Shown: positions 9,798-18,334 of the stretch, one piece after another
How the letters are laid out: each line of letters begins with the position of its first letter
Numbering within the stretch: position 1 is the first letter of the stretch
Assembly (NCBI RefSeq): GCF_002024165.1
Contig: NZ_MWQN01000001.1
Coordinates: forward strand, 744,001 to 808,000
Origin: Embleya scabrispora
Lineage (GTDB): Bacteria; Actinomycetota; Actinomycetes; Streptomycetales; Streptomycetaceae
DNA length: 64,000 nt
Direction of reading: 5' to 3'
Notes under the pieces: model-generated
Databases searched by the model: none
What the model was told of the DNA's origin: nothing
Seen by the model: the letters and a program-made list of their open reading frames with translations, nothing else
Made by a program: the position numbers and the translations under genes

Positions 9798-10409
9798 TCA
9801 GCGGGAGTAGTACTCCACGACCAACTGCTCGTCGCAGATCACCGGGACCTCGCGGCGCTGCGGGAGGCGGTCGAGGCGGGCCATCAGTTTGTCGAGGCGG
9901 GCCTCGATGTAGCGCGGGGTCTCGGCGGCGGCGAATCCGCCGGCCTGGACCACCTGGAACAGCGGCTTGGTGCGGCTGCGCTCGCGCACGGCGACCACGT
10001 CGTCGGGCTTGAGGCGGTAGGAGGGCTTGTCCACCTTGCCGCCGTTGACCTCGATGTGGCCGTGGGTGACCATCTGCCGCGCCTGGTAGACGGTGCGCGC
10101 GAAGCCGGCCCGGAGCACGAAGGCGTCGAGGCGGCGCTCGAGGTCGACCACCAGTTCGTCGCCGGTCTTGCCGGCGTGCTTGTTGGCGCGGTCGAACGCG
10201 GCCCGCATCTGGACCTCGGAGATGTCGTACTGGAAGCGCAGGCGCTGCTTCTCCATCAGCCGGGTCTTGTAGTCGGAGGTCTGCTTGCGACCGCGGCCGT
10301 GCTCGCCGGGCGGGTAGGGCCGGTTCTCCAGGTACTTGGCGGCCTTGGGGGTGAGCGCCACACCGAGCGCGCGGCTGCGGCGGATCTTGGGGCGCGTCTG
10401 GTTGGTCAA
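9798..10409 (-). CDS. rpsD: 30S ribosomal protein S4
   Basis: 203 residues. Primary 16S rRNA-binding protein that nucleates assembly of the small-subunit body. TNQTRPKIRRSRALGVAL opens the protein, and the S4 RNA-binding domain is around 90-150 (RQMVTHGHIEVNG). There is no N-terminal zinc-binding cysteine cluster, so this is the Zn-free form. The start is TTG at 10409, supported by GGAGGA 7 nt upstream; no ATG or GTG fits. It stands alone, outside the alpha operon, and shares its upstream region with a divergent iron-box gene. Confidence 0.96.
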   Translation of the reverse strand: MTNQTRPKIRRSRALGVALTPKAAKYLENRPYPPGEHGRGRKQTSDYKTRLMEKQRLRFQYDISEVQMRAAFDRANKHAGKTGDELVVDLERRLDAFVLRAGFARTVYQARQMVTHGHIEVNGGKVDKPSYRLKPDDVVAVRERSRTKPLFQVVQAGGFAAAETPRYIEARLDKLMARLDRLPQRREVPVICDEQLVVEYYSR

Positions 10410-10548
10410 GGTCGGGTCCTCCGTGCGGGGCCGTTCGGGCGGTTCGGATGGTCGGGGCGTTGCGGGTGTGGCCGGTGCGGTCCTGGGTCGGGGCGCGGGG
10501 CCGGGGCGGTGGGCCGCCGGGCGGGCCGTCTTGCCAAGATCGGGGTAC

Positions 10549-10567
10549 TTAGGTAAGCCTAACCTTA
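10549..10567. promoter_or_regulatory. Iron box (DmdR1/IdeR/DtxR-type operator)
   Basis: TTAGGTAAGCCTAACCTTA matches 17 of 19 positions of the DtxR/IdeR/DmdR consensus TTAGGTTAGSCTAACCTAA, which I know from the family. It lies 97 bp before the DUF2470 gene and 140 bp before rpsD, in the divergent intergenic region. The expected effect is iron-dependent repression of the DUF2470 gene; an effect on rpsD is possible but unproven. Confidence 0.85.
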
Positions 10568-10663
10568 ACGAAGACGCGGCCGGTAGCCCACTCGGGGGTC
10601 GCAAACGAGCGCCGTACCCGGCGCCCCACCCGCCGTACCTGAGCGCCACACCTGGAGGACGCC

Positions 10664-11437
10664 ATGTCTGTTCCCACCGAGGCCAACGCCGGGCGCACCG
10701 ATGTCTCTTCCCGGCGGCCGCGCACCGCCGAGCGGGCCCGCACGCTGGCCGCCCACGCCGGGTCGGCCACGCTGGACCTGCCCGGCGACCGGGAGGAGCA
10801 TGTGATCCCCGCCGCACGGGCCGTCGAGGCCGACGGCTCACTGCTGCTGCTCGTCCCCGGCGAGACCGCCGCGGTGGTGCTGACGTCCCGGGACGACACG
10901 GCCGCCGTGCTGCATCTGGTCGACGTCGCGCCGGTGGCCGTGCCGCACCGGGTCCGGGCGCACTGCTGGATCGCGGGCTGGCTGAGCATCCCCACCGGCC
11001 CCGACGCCGAGCACGCCGCCGCGCTGCTGGCCGAGGCGGCCCCCGACCCCACCGCCTCCGAGCGCTCCGGCACGGTCGTGCGCCTGGAGGTCGGTGAGGT
11101 GCTCGTCGACGACCTGTGGGGCACCGGTCACGTCGAGCCCGACGACTACGCCGACGCCGCGCCCGACCCGCTGGCCGGGCACGAAGCCGAACTGCTCCAA
11201 CACCTGGCCGCGGCGCACGGCAACGACCTGTACCGGCTGGCGATCGTGGCCGGCGCGCCGGCCTGCGCGGACCGGGTCGCGCCGGTGTCGCTGGACCGAC
11301 ACGGCATCCGGCTGCGCACCGGCGGCCCGGACCGCACCTGTGACGTGCGCTTCGAATTCGAGCACCCGGTGGCCGACCCGACGGAGCTCGGCGGTGCGCT
11401 GCGCCGACTGCTGCACGGGGTCCACGGGGAGAGCTGA
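10664..11437 (+). CDS. DUF2470 (HugZ-like) protein, probably iron-regulated
   Basis: 257 residues with two parts: a split-barrel-like N-terminal half (about 20-165, with VPHRVRAHCWIAGWLSIP) and a C-terminal DUF2470 domain (about 170-255, LAGHEAELLQHLAAAHGND). DUF2470 domains accompany heme-degrading HugZ-type proteins, so a role in heme or iron handling is plausible. The iron box 97 bp upstream supports this. The ATG at 10664 is preceded by TGGAGG. A hairpin follows the stop. Whether it binds heme cannot be seen from the sequence. Confidence 0.8.
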   Translation: MSVPTEANAGRTDVSSRRPRTAERARTLAAHAGSATLDLPGDREEHVIPAARAVEADGSLLLLVPGETAAVVLTSRDDTAAVLHLVDVAPVAVPHRVRAHCWIAGWLSIPTGPDAEHAAALLAEAAPDPTASERSGTVVRLEVGEVLVDDLWGTGHVEPDDYADAAPDPLAGHEAELLQHLAAAHGNDLYRLAIVAGAPACADRVAPVSLDRHGIRLRTGGPDRTCDVRFEFEHPVADPTELGGALRRLLHGVHGES

Positions 11438-11763
11438 GGCTTCCGCCCGCCGCTTCGGGGCGGGCACGCGTCGGGGGCCGGCCGTCCGGCTCGCGGACGC
11501 GCGCGGGAGTGCTCGCGGTTTCGGCGCGGGCCTCGTCCGCCGACCCCTCCGGCCCGTGGCCTGGCATGATGCCGCGCCCGCCGGGCAGTCTCCTCCTTCG
11601 TGATCGGCCGTGCCGGGCCGGGGCGCGGGTCGGGAACCGGCTAACGTTTCCGGTCGCGGCACCGGGTGGGGATCCACCCGGACGGATCGCCACGGCCGAC
11701 CGGTCGACGGCGCCGCCGGCGCGGGCCGGATCGCGGCGGGAACGGCGGAAGGGACGACACGGG
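11438..11763. other. Intergenic stretch between DUF2470 gene and ThrE gene
   Basis: 326 bp without a convincing gene. It holds a small hairpin at 11445-11465, then GC-rich sequence. The ThrE frame stays open through it to 11509, but no ribosome site precedes the earlier starts. Confidence 0.5.
11445..11465 (+). terminator. Hairpin after DUF2470 gene
   Basis: GCCCGCC (11445-11451) pairs with GGCGGGC (11459-11465) around a GCTTCGG loop, 7 bp after the stop codon. It is short but placed as a terminator. Confidence 0.5.
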
Positions 11764-13263
11764 GTGTCGGAGCAGCACGCGCGACACGAACCGGACGGAT
11801 CGGCGGACGAGGTCGGCCGCGCCCATCCGGGCCCTCGTGCGCCCTGGGAGCCGGAGCGGCCGGCGGCGCCGCGATCCGGCGCGAGCCCGTGGCAGGACCG
11901 GCTGCGCACCCAGCTGCGGTTCAGCGGACACACCGCGAGCATCCCGATCGTGCCCGCCCCGGAGAAGCCCGAGGCCGGCCCCTCGGTCCCGCGCGTGCTC
12001 GATCTCGCGCTGCGCACCGGCGAGCTGCTGCTGGCCAGCGGCGAGGGCGGGGAGGACGTCGAGGCGGCGATGCTCGGCATCACCGACGCGTACGGCCTGG
12101 AACGCTGCCAACCCAATGTGACCTTCGTCGCGATCACCCTGTCCTACCAGCCATCCCTGGTCGAACCGCCGGTCACCGGCGAGCGGGTGGTGCGCCGCCG
12201 CGCCGTCGACTACACCCGGCTCGACGAGGCACACCAGCTGGTCGAGGCGATCACCCGATCCGAGTTGACCCTGGAGGAGGCGTACCACCGCCTCGCCGAC
12301 ATCCGCCGCAACCGACACCCCTACCCGCGCCCGCTGCTGCTGCTGTCCGCCGGGCTGATCGCGGCCTTCGCGAGCGTGATGGTCGGCGGCGGACCGATCG
12401 TGGCCGTCGCGGCCTGCGTCGCGGCGCTGATCGGCGAGCGGTTGGCGCAGATGCTCGCCGAGCGCGGCGTCCCGGAGTTCTACCAGTTCGTGCTCGCCTC
12501 GATGCCGGCCGCCGCGATCACGGTGGGAATGATCAAACTCGGCGCGGGGATCAACCCGTACGCCGTGGTCACCGGCGGGCTGTTCGCGCTGTTGCCGGGG
12601 CGGGCCCTGGTCGCCGCCGTACAGGACGGACTGACCGGCTTCTACATCACCGCCGCGGCCCGGTTGCTGGAGGTCTTCTACCTGATCGTCGGCATCATCG
12701 TGGGCATCTCGATCGTGCTGTACATCGGCGACCAGGTGGGCGTGAAGTTCACCGTCGAGGGGACCTTCAACCTCAACGGCAACCCCCGCATCGTGCAACT
12801 CCTCGCGGCGGGCGGGGTGTCGTTGACCTTCGCGGTGCTGGTCCAGGTGCGTCGGGTGCTGCTGCCGATGGCGGCGGCGGGCGGGGCGGTCGGCTGGGCG
12901 GTGTTCCAGGTGCTGCGCGAGGCGGGCGCGGCGCCGGTCCTGGCCACGGCGGTGGCCACCGGGCTGCTCGGACTGCTCGGACAGTTGCTCGCCCGCTGGC
13001 ACGGGACGTCGGCGCTGCCGTACGTGATCCCGGCGATCGGCCCGATGTTGCCGGGCAGCGCGATGTATCAGGGCATGCTCGGGCTGGCCCTCGGCCACAC
13101 GGACAGCGGCTGGCGCAGCCTGGTGAACGCGGCGTCCCTGGCCCTGGCGCTCGCGGCGGGCGTCAACGTCGGCTCCGAGGCGGCCCGCTTCGTCCTGCCC
13201 TCGCCCCCGCCCCGCACCGGCCGGGAGATGCGGCCGGCGTCGAAGCGCACGCGAGGCTTCTGA
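11764..13263 (+). CDS. ThrE-type threonine/serine exporter
   Basis: 499 residues, close to the 489 of Corynebacterium ThrE. A polar N-terminus (1-75) precedes the YjjP-like DUF1212 region (about 80-260, with LRTGELLLASGEGGEDVE) and the YjjB-like DUF3815 region (about 330-480, PAIGPMLPGSAMYQGM). About ten membrane segments are visible from residue 195 on. Family members export L-threonine and L-serine using the proton gradient. The GTG at 11764 follows AAGGGA; earlier starts in the same frame give a low-complexity extension and are less likely. Substrate inferred from the family only. Confidence 0.85.
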   Translation: MSEQHARHEPDGSADEVGRAHPGPRAPWEPERPAAPRSGASPWQDRLRTQLRFSGHTASIPIVPAPEKPEAGPSVPRVLDLALRTGELLLASGEGGEDVEAAMLGITDAYGLERCQPNVTFVAITLSYQPSLVEPPVTGERVVRRRAVDYTRLDEAHQLVEAITRSELTLEEAYHRLADIRRNRHPYPRPLLLLSAGLIAAFASVMVGGGPIVAVAACVAALIGERLAQMLAERGVPEFYQFVLASMPAAAITVGMIKLGAGINPYAVVTGGLFALLPGRALVAAVQDGLTGFYITAAARLLEVFYLIVGIIVGISIVLYIGDQVGVKFTVEGTFNLNGNPRIVQLLAAGGVSLTFAVLVQVRRVLLPMAAAGGAVGWAVFQVLREAGAAPVLATAVATGLLGLLGQLLARWHGTSALPYVIPAIGPMLPGSAMYQGMLGLALGHTDSGWRSLVNAASLALALAAGVNVGSEAARFVLPSPPPRTGREMRPASKRTRGF

Positions 13264-13341
13264 GCGACCGTCGCGGCGAGTGGAGGCCGCCCCCGTCCGG
13301 ATCCCGATCCGCGTCGAGGGCACGGGCGCGGCCGGGCGGGC

Positions 13342-14145
13342 TCACGGCCGCAGGTGTCGCAGCGTGAACTCCGGCAGCGCCATGGCGCCGGCCTGCGGGG
13401 CGGCCGGGTCGGCGGGGGCGTCCGCGCCGGGGATCCGGGCCGCGTATCGCTCCGCGTCGTCGACCGGGGTGTAGGCGAGTTCGGCGGGGGTGGGCAGGGC
13501 CCAGAACCGGCGGGCGTTGGCGGAGACGGCGTAGACGGCGGTGAATCCGCCGCCGGCCGGTGCGGCGAGCGCGGCGCGGACGAAGCCGACGCAGTCGCGC
13601 GGACTGAGCCAGGTGGCCAGATGGCGGGGCTCGACCGGCTCGGGCTCGAAGCTGCCGATGCGCAGGCAGAGCACGGACAGGCCGAACTTGTCCGCGTACA
13701 GCTGCCCCAGCGCCTCGACGGCCACCTTGCTCATCCCGTACAGGCCGTCCGGGCGCACCGGATCGTCCGGTCCGATCTGCCGGCCGACGGGGTGGAAGCC
13801 GGTGACGCGGTTGCTGCCGGCCAGCACGACCCGGGGCACGTCGGCGCGCCGGGCCGCCTCCAGGACGTTGTGCGTACCGAGGATGTTCGCCCGAACCAGA
13901 TCCGGAAGCGGCGCCTCTTCGGCGATCCCGCCCAGATGCACCACGGCATCGACCCCGGCGAAGGCGCCCTCCAGGCCGGGCGGGTCGAGGAGATCGACGG
14001 TATGCACCTCCTCCCCCGGCCCCTCGGCGCGCAACGGCACGAGGTCGAGCAGGACCAGCCGCTCCACGTCGGCACGCAACCCGCGCCGAAGCACCTCCCC
14101 GATCCGCCCGGCCGCCCCGGTGACAGCCACACTCCGCACCCGCAT
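13342..14145 (-). CDS. NAD-dependent dehydrogenase, uronate dehydrogenase-like
   Basis: 267 residues, extended SDR fold. TGAAGRIG near residues 9-16 is the NAD loop, VVHLGGIAEEAP follows, and the YGMSK near 139-143 is the catalytic Tyr-x-x-x-Lys. Segments such as HLGGI, RPDGLYG, LRIGS and LSPRDCV closely follow bacterial uronate dehydrogenases, which oxidise glucuronate or galacturonate to aldarolactones. The ATG at 14145 has GAAAGG before it. It is a single gene convergent with the ThrE gene, with no uronate catabolism genes nearby, so the substrate is uncertain. Confidence 0.8.
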   Translation of the reverse strand: MRVRSVAVTGAAGRIGEVLRRGLRADVERLVLLDLVPLRAEGPGEEVHTVDLLDPPGLEGAFAGVDAVVHLGGIAEEAPLPDLVRANILGTHNVLEAARRADVPRVVLAGSNRVTGFHPVGRQIGPDDPVRPDGLYGMSKVAVEALGQLYADKFGLSVLCLRIGSFEPEPVEPRHLATWLSPRDCVGFVRAALAAPAGGGFTAVYAVSANARRFWALPTPAELAYTPVDDAERYAARIPGADAPADPAAPQAGAMALPEFTLRHLRP

Positions 14146-14682
14146 CGCACACCTTTCGCCGGCCGATCCACCGCAAACACCCTGCCCGCCCCACCCCGAC
14201 CCAACCAGCCCCCGAGAGGGGCCGCGGATCGATCGCGATCGCAACCGCAGGACAGGGACGGGGCTCGCAGGCGGTCGCCCGCAGGTGCGACGAAGCCTGC
14301 GGACAGCCGCCCACAGGTGCACCGAAGCCCACGGACAGTCGCCTACAGGTGCGCCGAAGCTCGCGGACGGTCGCTCGCGGGTGCGTGCGCGAGCATCTTC
14401 TCGGTCGCGAGCGCGGGCGACCGCGGTGCTTGGTGCGGGTGACGCCGGTCAGGGCGCGGGCGCCGAGCGTCGGGGTCCGGGTGGACCGGGGCGCGTTCCC
14501 CGGCGGGTGCGTACGGCTGCCGGTGGCGGGGGCGTGGATGTGGGTGGGAACGACCGTACGGTGGGAACGACCCGTGCGGTGGGAGCGTTCGGATTCTGGG
14601 GCCGGTGGTCGAGGAGCGGTCCCGAATCGACGCGCGTGGCCCCGGACGCCGGGACCACGTCGAAGCAGAGAGGGTTCCCCGC
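14146..14682. other. Divergent intergenic region with short tandem repeats
   Basis: 537 bp between the divergent dehydrogenase and hydrolase genes. It contains a 32-bp tandem repeat (14276-14371) and nothing that looks like a gene. The frames that cross it change register at each repeat unit. Confidence 0.55.
14276..14371. repeat. 32-bp tandem repeat, three units plus a degenerate fourth
   Basis: Units at 14276-14307, 14308-14339 and 14340-14371 share CGCC-ACAGGTGC-CCGAAGC-CGGACA with a few substitutions. A partial fourth begins at 14372. The unit length is not a multiple of three, and it is not coding. Confidence 0.8.
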
Positions 14683-15411
14683 ATGCCGGACGCGCACGCA
14701 TCCACCGGGCCGTTCGCCGCCCTGCGCAGGTGGTCGCCGCCGCGCGAAACGCCCGTGCGTGCGGTCGTCCTGGTCCTGCCCGGTGGCCGGGCGCACGGCC
14801 GGCAACCCGCCTCCACCCGCAACCTGGCCTATCGACGCATGGTGCCGATAGCGCGCTCCGTACACCGCGCGACCCACATGGCGGGCGCCGAGACCTGGCT
14901 GCTGCGCTACCGGGTGCGCGGCTGGAACGAACCCGAGCGCGACCCGGTCCAGGACGCGTGGTGGGCCCTCGACGGCATCCGTGCCCGATACCCCGACACC
15001 GAGGTCACCCTCGTCGGCCACTCGATGGGCGGCCGCACCGCGCTGCGGGTGGCCGGCCACGACAGCGTGCGTACGATCTGCGCGCTGGCGCCCTGGATCG
15101 AGGACGACGAGCCGTACGCGCAACTCGCCGGCCGGGACCTGGTCGTCGTACACGGCACGGCCGACCACACCACGAGCCCGAAGGCCTCGCACCGCTACGC
15201 GCTGGCCGCGCGCGAGGTCTCCGACCGCGTCTGCCGATTCGAACTCGCCGACGGCCACGCGATGATGCGCCGCGCACCGGCCTGGACCGAACTGGTCCGC
15301 CGCACCGTGGTGGGCGCGGTAACCGGCCGCCTGGACCCCGAGATCGCCCGCGCCATGCAAACGCCGGCCCCGGACGGCCTCCGCGCCCCCGCAGTCAACG
15401 CGAGCAGCTAG
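14683..15411 (+). CDS. Alpha/beta hydrolase
   Basis: 242 residues, cytoplasmic serine hydrolase fold. The nucleophile elbow is GHSMGG (near residues 112-117), the acid is probably Asp in VVHGTADHT, and the histidine is in LADGHAM. AVVLVLPGG near the N-terminus forms the first strand. The ATG at 14683 is preceded by GAGAGGG; an upstream in-frame start at 14605 would add a polar extension. Neighbours do not indicate a substrate, so the reaction is unknown. It is convergent with the FtsX permease gene with only 19 bp between them. Confidence 0.82.
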   Translation: MPDAHASTGPFAALRRWSPPRETPVRAVVLVLPGGRAHGRQPASTRNLAYRRMVPIARSVHRATHMAGAETWLLRYRVRGWNEPERDPVQDAWWALDGIRARYPDTEVTLVGHSMGGRTALRVAGHDSVRTICALAPWIEDDEPYAQLAGRDLVVVHGTADHTTSPKASHRYALAAREVSDRVCRFELADGHAMMRRAPAWTELVRRTVVGAVTGRLDPEIARAMQTPAPDGLRAPAVNASS

Positions 15412-15430
15412 GACGTGGCCGCAAGCCCCG

Positions 15431-18004
15431 CTATTCGGCGCCGATCGCGGTCAGGATGTCGGTGCGGGCGGCGGTGCGGGCCGGCCAGACCGCTGCGACG
15501 ACGCCCACGACGACCCCCAGGGCGAGGAATCCGGCGACGCCGGCCCAGGGCACGACCAGGACCAGATTCGGCAACTTGCCGCGCAGCGTGCCCAGGATCC
15601 CCCAGGCCAGGAACGCCCCCACCAGCAGACCGAGCACCGCACCGAAGACCGAGATGACCGTCGACTCGACCCGGACCATCGTGCGCACCCGCGCGCGGTC
15701 CAGTCCGATCGCGCGCAACATGCCGATCTCCCGGCGGCGTTCGAACACCGACATGGCCAGGGTGTTGATCACGCCGAGCACCGCGATCAGCACCGCCATG
15801 GCCAGCAGCCCGTACATGATGTTGAGCAGCAGGTCGACCGTGCGGCTGAAGGACTTCCGGATGGCGGCGCGGTCCTCCACCCGCACGAGCGGGTTGTCGC
15901 CGATGGCGCGCTCGATGGCCCGCGTGGTCGCGGCGCTGCCGCCGTCCTCGATGCGCACCATGACCGAACGGATGTCGCGGTCGACGGTGTGCCGCTCCAG
16001 GAGCGCGACCGGCACCGTCACCTTGGTCAGCTGTTCGAGGTCGCCCTGGATGCCGCCGACCTTGACGCTGCCCCGGGCGCCGTCGGGGTAGCCGATCGGG
16101 ATCACCGAGCCGACGCCCCACCCCCGCCGCTTCGCGGTGTCGGCGCTGATCAGGATCTCGCCGCGGCGCAGCGCGTCGGCGGCGGCGGTACGGCCGCCCT
16201 TGGAGGTGGCGAGGCCGTCGAAGTCGATCAGGTGCTCGATGCCCCTGGGGTCCACTCCGATCACCGCCGCCTCGTGGCCGTCCAGCAGCACCGAGTCCCG
16301 GATCAGCGGCGAGATCGCGGTGATCCCCGGCACGCGGGCGACGGCGGCCGGCACGCCCGCGTCGAGCGAGGCGCCGTTGACCGTGGCGATCCGGTAGTCC
16401 GCGGCGATCTCGGCGATCGCCCGTTCCTCGACGGCCTGCCGGATCGACGCGCCGAGCATGGTCAGGCCGGCGATCAAGGACAGCCCGATGGTCAGCGCGG
16501 ACGCGGTGGCGGCGGTGCGTCGGGGATTGCGTACCGCGTTGCGCCGGGCCAGCCGACCGGCCACCCCGAACACACGATCCAGCAGCGGCGTGCCCACGGC
16601 GACGGCGGGCCGGGCCAGTGACGGGGTGAGCACGAGGACGCCGATCAACAGCAGGAACGCACCGAGCCCGACCGGGACCCGGCCGCTGTCGCCGGCCGCC
16701 GAACGGCCGTACACGATGAGCGCCGCACCGACCGCCGTCACCAGCGCCCCCAGCGCGCCGCGACCCCGCAGTCCGCCGCGGCCCGCCGGTCGCTCCACCG
16801 CGTTGAGCGCCGCGACCGGGGGGATCCGCGACGCCCGCCGAGCCGGCAACCACGCGGCGAGGAGGGTGACCGCGCCGCCCACGAGCAACGCGACCGCGAT
16901 CGTACGGCCCTCCACGATCAGCGGGCCTGCGGGCAGGTGCGCGCCGAATCGCTCCAGCAGCGCCCGGAGCGCGCCGGCCATCGCGATGCCGGTGGCGAAG
17001 CCGAGCAGGGAGGCGATCACGGCGACGGCCGCGGCCTCGAACAGCACGATCCGGGTGACCTGTCCGCTGCGGGCTCCGACCGCGCGCAACAGGGCCAGTT
17101 CGCGGGTGCGTTGGGCGACCAGCATGGTGAAGGTGTTGGCGATGATGAAGGTCGCGACGAACAGCGCGATGCCGGCGAACGCGAGCAGCGCGATCGTCAT
17201 CTGCCGGGTGCCGGCCTCGATCATGTCCACCTGCTCGCGGGCGAGCGTACGTCCCGAGGCGACCCGCAGATTGTCCGCGTCCGGCACCACCCGGCGGGCC
17301 GCGGCGCGCAACGTCGCCTCGCTCGTACCGGGGACCGGGACCAGGTCGATCTCGGCGTAGCGCCCCGGCTCGAGCAGCAGCCGCTGAGCGGTCGCGGTCT
17401 CGAACAGCACGAGCGAACCGCCCGACGACACGCGCGGGTCGTCGGTCGCGAACACCCCGGTCAGCCGGGCCGCGATCATCGGCCCGCCGAGCGCGACGCG
17501 CACGGTGTCGCCGACCCGGAAGCCGCCCTTGTCCGCGGTGCGCACGTCGAGCGCGATCTCGGCGGCGGCGGCCGGGCCGCGCCCGGACCGCATCGGAAAG
17601 CGGGGGTCGGTGCCGTCGCCGACCGGCACGAAGTTCGTGCCGATCGTCGTCCACCCCGACCCGAGCAGGTTGCCGTCCCGGTCCACCACTCCGGTGAACC
17701 CCTCCAGCACACCACGCGCCCGCGCGACGCCGGGCAGCGCGCGCAGCCGGGCGAGGGTGTCCTCGGTGAGTGTGGGTTCGGGCCGACCGTGCGCGCGCGA
17801 GCCGGCGCGGTCGACGTTGTCGTCCAGGACGGCGACGGACACGTCCGCGAAGCTCTTGGAGGCGGTGTTCTTGAACGCCCGCCCCAGGGTGTCCGACAGG
17901 ACGAGCGTGCCCACGACGAACGCCACACCGAGCAACACCGCGACGGCGGTCATCGCCAATCTGGTCCGGTGTGCGACGACATTGCGCAGCGCGAAACGAA
18001 ACAC
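15431..18004 (-). CDS. FtsX-type ABC transporter permease, no ATPase alongside
   Basis: 857 residues with two FtsX modules. The first has one N-terminal membrane segment (about 14-36) plus a large periplasm-side domain and three segments near 255-380. The second repeats this, with a segment near 480-500, another domain and three segments at the C-terminus ending in DILTAIGAE. This is the MacB/LolC-like mechanotransmission class. I chose the GTG at 18004 (VFRFALRNVVAH) because GGAG precedes it by 6 nt; a TTG at 18010 is in frame. The expected ATP-binding partner is absent on either side. Confidence 0.85.
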   Translation of the reverse strand: MFRFALRNVVAHRTRLAMTAVAVLLGVAFVVGTLVLSDTLGRAFKNTASKSFADVSVAVLDDNVDRAGSRAHGRPEPTLTEDTLARLRALPGVARARGVLEGFTGVVDRDGNLLGSGWTTIGTNFVPVGDGTDPRFPMRSGRGPAAAAEIALDVRTADKGGFRVGDTVRVALGGPMIAARLTGVFATDDPRVSSGGSLVLFETATAQRLLLEPGRYAEIDLVPVPGTSEATLRAAARRVVPDADNLRVASGRTLAREQVDMIEAGTRQMTIALLAFAGIALFVATFIIANTFTMLVAQRTRELALLRAVGARSGQVTRIVLFEAAAVAVIASLLGFATGIAMAGALRALLERFGAHLPAGPLIVEGRTIAVALLVGGAVTLLAAWLPARRASRIPPVAALNAVERPAGRGGLRGRGALGALVTAVGAALIVYGRSAAGDSGRVPVGLGAFLLLIGVLVLTPSLARPAVAVGTPLLDRVFGVAGRLARRNAVRNPRRTAATASALTIGLSLIAGLTMLGASIRQAVEERAIAEIAADYRIATVNGASLDAGVPAAVARVPGITAISPLIRDSVLLDGHEAAVIGVDPRGIEHLIDFDGLATSKGGRTAAADALRRGEILISADTAKRRGWGVGSVIPIGYPDGARGSVKVGGIQGDLEQLTKVTVPVALLERHTVDRDIRSVMVRIEDGGSAATTRAIERAIGDNPLVRVEDRAAIRKSFSRTVDLLLNIMYGLLAMAVLIAVLGVINTLAMSVFERRREIGMLRAIGLDRARVRTMVRVESTVISVFGAVLGLLVGAFLAWGILGTLRGKLPNLVLVVPWAGVAGFLALGVVVGVVAAVWPARTAARTDILTAIGAE

Positions 18005-18334
18005 GGGCAACTCCAGGAGGGCCGGGCACGAACAGCGGAATCCCGCTCATCCTCACCCGCCCCCACCAGCACGGACGTCCCCCACCGGTAGCCCCTCGCA
18101 CCCCCCGATCCATCCCCCTGGAGCCCGACCCGACCCCCACGAGACGGACCCCGCACCCCTCGACGCATCACCCCACGCGCCCGGGGCGCGAGCCTGCGGC
18201 GCCTGCGCATCGGGGCGCCCGTCTCGCGGCCGTCGCCTCGACGCGGCGCTCGCGGACCGGGTACGCGCAGCGCTGTTCACGCCGAGGCGCGAGGCGTGGG
18301 GTGGGGATGGGGGTGGCGTGGCGTGGGCCTCGCG
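18005..18334. other. Intergenic region between the FtsX permease and rarA
   Basis: 330 bp. The part near rarA (18298-18327) has G-runs on the plus strand. I see no gene, no clear terminator and no repeat. Confidence 0.4.
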
